Assembly (NCBI GenBank): GCA_022867105.1
Contig: JALHVH010000394.1
Coordinates: 1 to 8,670 of the forward strand
DNA from: Candidatus Aminicenantota bacterium
GTDB taxonomy: Bacteria > Acidobacteriota > Aminicenantia > Aminicenantales > Saccharicenantaceae
Reading direction: 5' to 3'
DNA length: 8,670 bases
Part shown: positions 1-4,325 of the stretch, piece by piece
Layout of the letters: the number at the start of each line of letters is the position of its first letter
Position numbering within the stretch: position 1 is the first letter of the stretch
Notes under the pieces: generated by a model
The model's input: only the letters and a program-made list of their open reading frames with translations
The model's database searches: none
What the model was told of the DNA's origin: nothing
Made by a program: the position numbers and the translations under genes

Positions 1-72
1 AGCCTCGGTCCCGCAGATCACGGCATCGATGGCCGATTCGGCCCCAGTCCGGCCTTTTGCCCGGCGGCCCAA

Positions 73-101
73 ACTATAAGGAGAGACCCGGGAAGGGTAA
101 A
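73..101 (-). promoter_or_regulatory. Weak candidate leftward promoter at window edge
   Basis: On the minus strand TTTACC (96-101) and TATAGT (73-78) are separated by exactly 17 nt, matching 4/6 and 5/6 of the sigma-70 consensus. The -35 box overlaps the A/T run of the terminator at 99-130, so it would restart transcription for a gene lying left of the window. Positions 1-72 have open frames on both strands but no convincing start or recognisable protein, so no gene is called there. The hexamers could be chance. Confidence 0.2.
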
Positions 102-130
102 AAAAAGAGGCCGGGCTTGGCGGCCCGGCC
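99..130 (-). terminator. Intrinsic terminator of the small secreted-protein gene
   Basis: Read on the minus strand, an 8-bp all-G/C stem GGCCGGGC (123-130) pairs with GCCCGGCC (109-116) across a 6-nt loop. It is followed by TC and a run of eight T (99-106). This is a textbook Rho-independent terminator, starting 41 nt beyond the stop codon of the leftward gene at 172-744. On the plus strand the hairpin has no T run, so it is directional. Confidence 0.9.
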
Positions 131-171
131 CCGTGCGCTATGGAGAGGGCGCCCCGCGCCCTACCTCGGCC

Positions 172-744
172 TTACCTCAGTCTTGCCTTCTGGATGAGCC
201 TCATGTTGTTGGACACGACGTAGGAGAGGAGGAAGTTGGAGGCCATGGTCATGACCCACGCCTGGGTCTTGTTGCCCTTCCGGAACATCTTGTTCATCCC
301 CCATACGGAAAGGGCCGTGATCCCCGCCTTGACGGCTGCGAACGCCACCGGGCTCTTGACGAAGGGCTTCATCATCGGATTGCCTTCATAAAGCCCGGGG
401 AGCTTGAGGGCCTGTCTGGTGGAGAGATAATCGGCAACGTTCAAGGCCGTCATGGCCACCAGGGAGGATGTGAAGAGGGCGCTTTCGAGCTTCTCGCCCC
501 TGACGAAACCGCCGAAATCTCTCAGGGGGGCGACGTTGATCTTCTGCGCGGCTGGCGCTTCCGCGACGGGCGCTTCCAACGAGAGGACCCCAGAGAGGGA
601 AAAGGAGGAAGCGGAAAGGATGGCGGTGTTGACGATCGTGAACTCGGCCTCGGCGGCGACGGCGAACCCGGCTGATATCAGGATTGCAATCGCGAGGGCG
701 ATGACCATTTTCTTGCTGCTCATTTTTTTCTCCTTCTTGCTCAT
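172..744 (-). CDS. Small exported/membrane protein, DUF5658-like
   Basis: A 190-residue protein of unknown function. The N-terminus is lysine-rich and followed by a hydrophobic stretch (about residues 13-31, MVIALAIAILISAGFAVAA) ending in AxA-type sites, which looks like a signal peptide or signal anchor. A low-complexity Ala/Ser/Pro segment follows (about 40-70). Three further hydrophobic stretches come at about 88-104, 131-151 and 162-177. The segment D105-YLST-R110 with E120-GNPMM further on recalls DUF5658-type small membrane proteins (D..T...L....E.NP.M). That resemblance is from memory and unconfirmed. Two start codons, 744 and 723, both have good ribosome binding sites. The gene stands alone, with an AT-rich spacer upstream and a strong terminator downstream. 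No catalytic motif is visible. Confidence 0.8.
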   Translation of the reverse strand: MSKKEKKMSSKKMVIALAIAILISAGFAVAAEAEFTIVNTAILSASSFSLSGVLSLEAPVAEAPAAQKINVAPLRDFGGFVRGEKLESALFTSSLVAMTALNVADYLSTRQALKLPGLYEGNPMMKPFVKSPVAFAAVKAGITALSVWGMNKMFRKGNKTQAWVMTMASNFLLSYVVSNNMRLIQKARLR

Positions 745-756
745 AACACCCCCTTT
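721..756 (-). promoter_or_regulatory. Two in-frame starts, each with its own Shine-Dalgarno
   Basis: On the minus strand AAGGGGGTG (747-755) lies just before the ATG at 742-744. Seven codons later AAGGAG (730-735), a spacer of six A, and a second ATG (721-723) follow. The second site has the better motif and spacing and gives a normal short signal-peptide n-region (MSSKKM). The first adds MSKKEKK, so the second Shine-Dalgarno is itself encoded in the Lys-Lys-Glu-Lys-Lys stretch. Either or both starts may be used. Confidence 0.55.
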
Positions 757-1022
757 AAGAGCAAGAACGGTGCCACGAAGGCGGGAGGCTTGTAAGATAT
801 AGATATTAAATAATATAGCGGAAGTTTGCGGCCCTTATTCGAAAAACGTATAGTGTTCTGATATTATACATGTTGGCAGATAATGACTTTATATTATGTT
901 TGTTATAAAACACATAGGATAATAATAGAATAATATGTTCAATATGTGGTCATTTTAAGAGAAACGGGCGTCGCCGAAAGAGGCGATAAAGGAGGGGGAT
1001 GGATGATTCGGCCGGGGAGGGT
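745..1022. other. AT-rich intergenic spacer, no gene
   Basis: This 278-nt spacer separates two leftward genes. The core 791-960 is about 26% GC (45 of 170 by hand count) in an otherwise GC-rich window. It is rich in TATAAT-like words: minus-strand TATAAT at 863-868 and TATATT at 812-817. It also holds the palindrome ATATTA-AA-TAATAT (803-816) and a direct repeat AATATGT (932-938, 941-947). The promoter of the 172-744 gene most likely lies here, but no -35/-10 pair stands out. At 971-986 a short hairpin (TCGCC/GGCGA) lies downstream of the thymidylate synthase-like gene, without a good T run, so it is at best a weak terminator. Confidence 0.6.
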
Positions 1023-1853
1023 TCAGACGGCCTGCTCTTTTTCCTTCCTGAGGCGTTCCCGGGCCTCCGCGAACATGGGTTCGGCGTAGCTCGAGGGCCA
1101 GGTGCGCTCCTCGAAGGACCTTTTCTCCACCATCTTTAAAAAACCCTGGAATTCGTTGAAGTAGGACCCGTAGATGTGGAAGCTGTCGACGAGGTCGGCG
1201 TAGCGGCCGACGCGGACGGGCTTACCGGTCCTTTCCGAGATCCGCGCGGCCATGAGGCGCTGGAGGTCGGTCAGGGCGAAGACGTTCATGTAGGCGGCCT
1301 TGTAGGCGTCGCGCGACCGCCAATGGCAGTTCATGTTGAGGACCGCCCCGCCGTCCTCGTCCTGAAGGACCCGGCACCAGACGCGCTGCAGGCAGGGCGG
1401 GTCGTAGGTCGGCGGGTCGAGCTTCGGGTTCCAGGTGATGGCCTGGGCCCGGCGGGAGTGGCCGGCCCCGGAAAGCTTCTCGATGATATAGTTGATCTGG
1501 TCGATGGCTGCGCCCTCGATCTCATAAGCGAACAGGCGCTTGTGGTAGGTGTAGGTCCACTTGCCCTCCTCGGGAGCGATCCAGTGATCATGGACGCCGT
1601 CGACGACCTCCTGGCGGTAGATCTCAAGGTCCTCGAGTCCGCCGGGAAAGGCGCGGTGGATGCGGGGCTCGGCGAAAGGGTCCTCCGCCACCCAGAGGAT
1701 GGTGCAGTCCCTGCTCGGGGGGTCGCCGGGCTTATCGTACTCGGTCTTGACGGCGACGCCCTGGTTCCAGCAGGCCAGGACCGCCTTTTCCCAGGCCTCG
1801 GGCAGCGTCCTGCCGTGGACGTAGAGGGTCGGGATGTTGCCGTTCATGGTCAC
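1023..1853 (-). CDS. Divergent thymidylate synthase-like protein
   Basis: This 276-residue protein is recognisable as a thymidylate synthase fold by its C-terminal half. SRR with WNP (residues 133-143) matches the R126/R127 region of E. coli ThyA. PPC at 152-154 carries the catalytic Cys154 (E. coli C146). RSRD 179-182 matches R166/S167/D169, and N190 keeps the exact 8-residue spacing from D182 (E. coli D169-N177). DSFHIY 223-228 matches the H207/Y209 dUMP-ribose site. The Asn favours dUMP over dCMP. The His after the catalytic Cys is Leu here, and the first 110 residues lack the usual ThyA N-terminal phosphate-binding arginine motif, so this is a distant subfamily. Predicted role: methylation of dUMP to dTMP with methylene-tetrahydrofolate, or a related pyrimidine C5 modification. 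The GTG start at 1853 overlaps the upstream stop (GTGA). An ATG at 1847 preceded by GAGGTG is an equally good start. Confidence 0.8.
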   Translation of the reverse strand: MTMNGNIPTLYVHGRTLPEAWEKAVLACWNQGVAVKTEYDKPGDPPSRDCTILWVAEDPFAEPRIHRAFPGGLEDLEIYRQEVVDGVHDHWIAPEEGKWTYTYHKRLFAYEIEGAAIDQINYIIEKLSGAGHSRRAQAITWNPKLDPPTYDPPCLQRVWCRVLQDEDGGAVLNMNCHWRSRDAYKAAYMNVFALTDLQRLMAARISERTGKPVRVGRYADLVDSFHIYGSYFNEFQGFLKMVEKRSFEERTWPSSYAEPMFAEARERLRKEKEQAV

Positions 1854-2227
1854 CTCACCGGGCTCGAATTCAGGACAGGACGCGATCGTCCGACCTTTTC
1901 GACGAGCTCTATCTTCTTAGCGTTGATGGCCTTCCTGCCGGCGAACAGACCCGAGCAGGACAGGGCCGGGTCGAAAAGCTTCAGAAAATCGTCCCTCTTC
2001 ATGGAGCGGAGGTCCAGCCTCAACTTTTCCAGGGTCTCGGCCGCGGAGATCCCGGCCATGACGGCTCCGATGCTCGATCCGGCGATGAGATCGACGGGAA
2101 TTCCCAAATCACGCAAGGACTCGAGGATAGGAATGTGGACGATGCCGCGGGACCCGCCGCTGCCGAGGACGAGCCCGACCTTGGGCCGGGCAGCATGAAC
2201 AGAAGAGGGCCTTTGTTTTGCGGGCAT
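1850..2227 (-). CDS. Patatin-like protein, C-terminally truncated
   Basis: A 125-residue protein carrying only the first half of a patatin-like phospholipase domain. PKVGLVLGSGGSRG (15-28) is the opening strand and oxyanion loop (GxGxxRG). GSSIG (50-54) is the nucleophile elbow with Ser52. FDPALSCSGLFAGRK (85-99) matches the following family region. The protein then ends after KIELVEKVG plus a short unrelated-looking tail. Patatins are usually about 250-300 residues and need a C-terminal Asp in a DG motif to complete the Ser-Asp dyad, and that part is absent. It is therefore probably inactive as a lipase, either a remnant of an internal deletion or a small non-catalytic protein. The ATG at 2227 is preferred because it places the domain 15 residues from the N-terminus. 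A GTG at 2323 is in frame but would translate through the inverted repeat. The stop overlaps the next gene by 4 nt. Confidence 0.7.
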   Translation of the reverse strand: MPAKQRPSSVHAARPKVGLVLGSGGSRGIVHIPILESLRDLGIPVDLIAGSSIGAVMAGISAAETLEKLRLDLRSMKRDDFLKLFDPALSCSGLFAGRKAINAKKIELVEKVGRSRPVLNSSPVR

Positions 2228-2238
2228 GACCGGACCTA

Positions 2239-2267
2239 TAAATAGCACAGCCGGAGAGATATGACAA
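2239..2267 (-). promoter_or_regulatory. Candidate promoter of the patatin/thymidylate synthase-like unit
   Basis: On the minus strand TTGTCA (2262-2267, 5/6 match to -35) is followed after 17 nt by TATTTA (2239-2244). The -10 box is a poor match alone but is preceded by TG-C, the extended -10 signature. Only 11 nt separate it from the ATG at 2227, so the leader would be nearly absent. This is consistent with the weak Shine-Dalgarno of that gene. Confidence 0.35.
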
Positions 2268-2305
2268 CCTGCCGGGCAGTCCAAAATTGCCGATAGGACC
2301 CAGGT

Positions 2306-2333
2306 CGGAATTCTGGGGTTCACCAGAATTCCG
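2306..2333. repeat. Perfect 11-bp inverted repeat
   Basis: CGGAATTCTGG (2306-2316) and CCAGAATTCCG (2323-2333) are perfect reverse complements around a 6-nt loop. There is no T run on either side, so it is not a standard terminator. It lies about 80 nt upstream of the patatin start, and upstream of that gene's candidate promoter, which suits an operator or activator site. The inner word CGGAATTC recurs in the palindrome CGGAATTCCG at 4220-4229, upstream of the acyl-CoA synthetase gene. Confidence 0.6.
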
Positions 2334-2412
2334 CGTCATCGTTTAAAAATATATAATCCTATGGAACCATCTCTTTTCGTGTAATTGAATTAATAAGGGT
2401 CAAATTCTTATT

Positions 2413-2538
2413 GGGCGGCGCTGGATACCGCCCTTAAGCCCCCGTAGCGGAGGGGGGGACCCGTCGGCTTATCCGACGGGGGGAACCGACGGGACTGGTT
2501 CCCTGGGGGTCGGGGGCTGAGGGCGGCTCCAGGCCGCT
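2413..2538 (+). repeat. Left copy of a structured intergenic repeat
   Basis: This element fills most of the 376-nt gap between the patatin and NYN genes. The rest of the gap is the inverted repeat at 2306-2333, an AT-rich stretch (2335-2412) and a promoter. It contains successive hairpins: GGGCGG/CCGCCC (2413-2418, 2428-2433), CCCGTCGG/CCGACGGG (2460-2467, 2473-2480), GGGAACC/GGTTCCC (2481-2487, 2497-2503) and GCGGC/GCCGC (2523-2527, 2533-2537). Its two ends are imperfect inverted repeats of each other (GCGGC-CTGGA-CCGCCCT on both). The same element recurs inverted at 3926-4160. This looks like a MITE- or REP-like palindromic repeat family. The family cannot be named from sequence alone. Confidence 0.8.
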
Positions 2539-2557
2539 CGCAATTCCCCTCGGCAAT

Positions 2558-2586
2558 TTGAAATATTTCCGGGGAACGGTTAAGAT
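2558..2586 (+). promoter_or_regulatory. Candidate promoter of the NYN-alkyltransferase pair
   Basis: TTGAAA (2558-2563, 5/6 match) and TAAGAT (2581-2586, 4/6) are separated by 17 nt. The ribosome binding site GAGGG (2593-2597) and the ATG at 2604 follow directly, so a start site near 2593 would leave a leader of only about ten bases. The promoter lies just outside the left repeat, so the repeat itself would not be transcribed from it. Confidence 0.4.
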
Positions 2587-2603
2587 ACCGAAGAGGGATA
2601 AAA

Positions 2604-3404
2604 ATGACCAACGAAATATTCGAAGAAGTCAAGCGTAAGAGGATCGCCCTGCTCATCGACGGGGACAACGCCCAGCCATCGCTCACCGGAAAGATCCTGA
2701 CCGAGGCCGGTAAATACGGCCTGGTCACCATCCGCCGGATCTATGGGGATTGGACGACCGTCAACATGCAGGGCTGGAAGCACACGCTCAACGAAAATGC
2801 CATCCAGCCCATCCAGCAGTTCCGCTATACCGTGGGCAAGAACGCCACGGACAGCGCCATGATCATCGACGCCATGGACATCCTCCATGGCCACCTTGTT
2901 GACGGGTTCTGCCTCGTTTCGAGCGACAGCGATTACACGCGGCTGGCAACGCGGATCCGCGAGATGGGATTCTTCGTCATGGGCATCGGCAAGCAGACCA
3001 CACCTAAGGCCTTCGTCAACGCCTGCAACCTCTTCATATACACGGAGAACCTTGTCCCCAAGAAGCGGCCGCGAAGGGAACGGTCCCAGGGCCGGCGGCC
3101 CGACGGGGCGCAGGAGCCGGAAAGGCGGGAGGAGCGGGAGGATGAGGAAGAGGGAAAGCCGAAGAGCTTCGATCCGGTCCCCCTCCTCAGGGGGGCCTTC
3201 GACATGGCGGTCGAAGAAGGCGGCTGGGCGAGCTTGAGCACCATCGGCTTCTACCTCCGGCAACTCGATCCCGGCTTCGATCCCAGGACCTACGGCCACA
3301 AACAGCTTTCCCAGCTCATCAAGTCCTACTCCGATCTTTTCGAGCTGAAGTTCCAGGACGACAAGGGCCGGACCAACGTCTACATCCGGCTGAAGGAAGC
3401 CTGA
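2604..3404 (+). CDS. NYN-domain nuclease with OST-HTH/LOTUS domain
   Basis: A 266-residue predicted RNA-binding ribonuclease of the LabA/DUF88 type. The N-terminal NYN (PIN-like) domain spans about residues 12-150. LLIDGDN (16-22) contains metal-binding Asp19. YGDW (47-50), TDSAMIIDAMD (82-92) and SSDSDY (106-111) provide the remaining acidic residues (D83, D108, D110) expected for a one- or two-metal nuclease. A highly charged Arg/Glu-rich linker (about 153-187) follows. A C-terminal OST-HTH/LOTUS domain (about 188-266) shows the pattern LL..AF..A....GW..LS.IG..L. A GAGGG Shine-Dalgarno lies 6 nt before the ATG. The next gene begins 12 nt after the stop, so the two are probably co-transcribed. 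In related proteins LOTUS domains bind RNA, including G-rich or structured RNA. No target is identifiable here, and no signal or membrane segment is seen, so it is cytoplasmic. Confidence 0.88.
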   Translation: MTNEIFEEVKRKRIALLIDGDNAQPSLTGKILTEAGKYGLVTIRRIYGDWTTVNMQGWKHTLNENAIQPIQQFRYTVGKNATDSAMIIDAMDILHGHLVDGFCLVSSDSDYTRLATRIREMGFFVMGIGKQTTPKAFVNACNLFIYTENLVPKKRPRRERSQGRRPDGAQEPERREEREDEEEGKPKSFDPVPLLRGAFDMAVEEGGWASLSTIGFYLRQLDPGFDPRTYGHKQLSQLIKSYSDLFELKFQDDKGRTNVYIRLKEA

Positions 3405-3416
3405 GGCGGGACAGGA

Positions 3417-3926
3417 ATGCCGGGACGGTCCAGGCAATCGGACGGAAATGCGGGGCTGCCCGATGGGACGGCCTTGGCCTATTACAAGTCTCCGATCGGC
3501 GTCATCGAGGTGGCGGGGACGGATCGGGGGGTCTTGTCCTTGGATTTCGCGGACGGCGCGAAGGCCCACGCGGGACGGGCCGTGCCCGTTCTCGCGGAAT
3601 GCCTGAACGAGATCGATGAATACTTCCGCGGCCGGAGGAAGGTGTTCACCCTCGCCCTCGACCTCCGGGGGACGGATTTCCAGAAAGCGGTCTGGCGGGA
3701 GCTCCTCAAGGTCCCCTTCGGGAAGACGACCAGCTACGGGGCGATCGCCCGGGCCCTGGGAAACGGGAAGGCGATGCGCGCCGTCGGCGGCGCCAACCAC
3801 AGGAACCCGGTCTCTATCATCGTTCCCTGCCACCGCGTCGTCGGGGCGGACGGGAGCCTCACCGGCTATGGCGGCGGACTCTGGCGTAAAGAGTGGCTCC
3901 TGGCTCACGAAAGAAAACACGCGTAA
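3417..3926 (+). CDS. ogt: Methylated-DNA--protein-cysteine methyltransferase
   Basis: A 169-residue O6-alkylguanine-DNA alkyltransferase that removes alkyl groups from guanine (and thymine) in DNA by irreversible transfer to its own cysteine. A degenerate N-terminal domain (about 20-82, opening YYKSPIGVIEV) precedes the active domain. FQKAVWRELLKVPFG (88-102) starts the helix-turn-helix, and TTSYGAIARALG (104-115) continues it. RAVGGANHRNP (121-131) holds the arginine finger (R121), and PCHRV (137-141) holds the acceptor Cys138. GYGGGLWRKEWLLAHE (150-165) closes the family signature. It is a stand-alone Ogt-type enzyme without Ada domains. The ATG at 3417 lacks a well-spaced Shine-Dalgarno, since GAGG overlaps the upstream stop, so reinitiation after the NYN gene is likely. 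Its stop codon lies at the edge of the right-hand repeat. Confidence 0.95.
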   Translation: MPGRSRQSDGNAGLPDGTALAYYKSPIGVIEVAGTDRGVLSLDFADGAKAHAGRAVPVLAECLNEIDEYFRGRRKVFTLALDLRGTDFQKAVWRELLKVPFGKTTSYGAIARALGNGKAMRAVGGANHRNPVSIIVPCHRVVGADGSLTGYGGGLWRKEWLLAHERKHA

Positions 3927-4160
3927 GCGGCCTGAAGCCGCCCTCACTCCCCCGGCCCCCGGGGAACCAGTCCCGTCGGTTCCCCCCGTCGCACCTCTGT
4001 CGGCGACGCGGACGATTTCAGAGCCACCCTCCGATTATCGGAGGGGGTAGGGGGTGGCAAGAAATATGAACAGAGTCTTGGGCGCGTCGCCGAGATAGCC
4101 CTCATAGGGCTCGGTCCCCTCTCCGCTACGGGGGCTTGAGGACGGCACTCAGTGCCGCTC
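3926..4160 (-). repeat. Right, inverted and enlarged copy of the structured repeat
   Basis: This element occupies most of the 399-nt gap between the alkyltransferase and acyl-CoA synthetase genes. Its inner end (3926-3991) matches the reverse complement of 2474-2538 with about four mismatches and one gap. Its outer part shares an exact 17-mer, CTCCGCTACGGGGGCTT (4121-4137), with the reverse complement of 2436-2452. Between them, where the left copy has a 5-nt-loop hairpin, this copy has about 120 nt of nested palindromes. These are TCGGCGACGCG (4000-4010) with CGCGTCGCCGA (4083-4093), GCCACC/GGTGGC (4023-4028, 4053-4058), CCCTCCGAT/ATCGGAGGG (4027-4035, 4037-4045), and AGCCCT/AGGGCT (4097-4102, 4106-4111). 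Terminal repeats AGCGGC..TGA..GCCG.CCTCA are visible at both ends. The element begins at the last base of the alkyltransferase stop codon. Confidence 0.82.
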
Positions 4161-4180
4161 AGACATTGGGCACTTTTTTT
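4151..4180 (+). terminator. Candidate terminator of the NYN-alkyltransferase unit
   Basis: AGTGCC (4151-4156) can pair with GGCACT (4169-4174) around a 12-nt loop, followed by six T (4175-4180). The same AGTGCC can instead pair with the GGCACT just upstream (4144-4149), though with almost no loop. The outer end of the right repeat therefore seems to supply half of the terminator stem. The stem is short, so efficiency may be modest. Confidence 0.45.
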
Positions 4181-4267
4181 ATTGCGTTCGTATTAATACC
4201 AGAGAATCGGTTCATGTCCCGGAATTCCGACACACGTTCTATCGACAATCTTAGGGCAATCTTGGGA

Positions 4268-4297
4268 TTGGCATTCCGGCCGTTCCGGCGTTAGAAT
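4268..4297 (+). promoter_or_regulatory. Promoter of the acyl-CoA synthetase operon
   Basis: TTGGCA (4268-4273) and TAGAAT (4292-4297) each match 5/6 of the sigma-70 hexamers and are 18 nt apart, which puts the start near 4304. The spacer contains a direct repeat TTCCGGC (4274-4280, 4283-4289; 9-bp period). A perfect 10-bp palindrome CGGAATTCCG lies upstream at 4220-4229. Either could be a regulator site. A strong Shine-Dalgarno AGGAGG (4315-4320) lies 5 nt before the ATG. Confidence 0.55.
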
Positions 4298-4325
4298 AAA
4301 GGCCGAATCCCTTTAGGAGGAGCGC

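Noticed and set aside
1..79. Possible end of a rightward gene (stop at 77-79) or a leftward coding frame running out of the window
   Set aside because: Both strands have open frames with plausible codons, but there is no start, no ribosome binding site and no recognisable protein, so neither is supported.
1850..1920. A patatin-like tail (RTIASCPEFEP) readable in the frame of the thymidylate synthase-like gene, suggesting a frameshift
   Set aside because: The resemblance to the patatin RASIA-P segment is only a few residues, the open stretch is about 25 codons, and the DG motif is still missing.
2580..3947. Long leftward open frame opposite the NYN and alkyltransferase genes
   Set aside because: It is the antisense shadow of two well-identified genes in GC-rich DNA. 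Its translation is Pro/Gly/Arg/Asp-rich with no domain.
4064..4096. Ten-codon open frame (ATG at 4066) inside the right repeat as a leader peptide
   Set aside because: It lies in a palindromic repeat, has no proper Shine-Dalgarno and is more than 200 nt from the next gene.
2413..4160. CRISPR array or phage attachment sites as an explanation of the repeats
   Set aside because: There are only two copies, in opposite orientation, with genes rather than uniform spacers between them, and no cas, integrase or transposase gene in the window.
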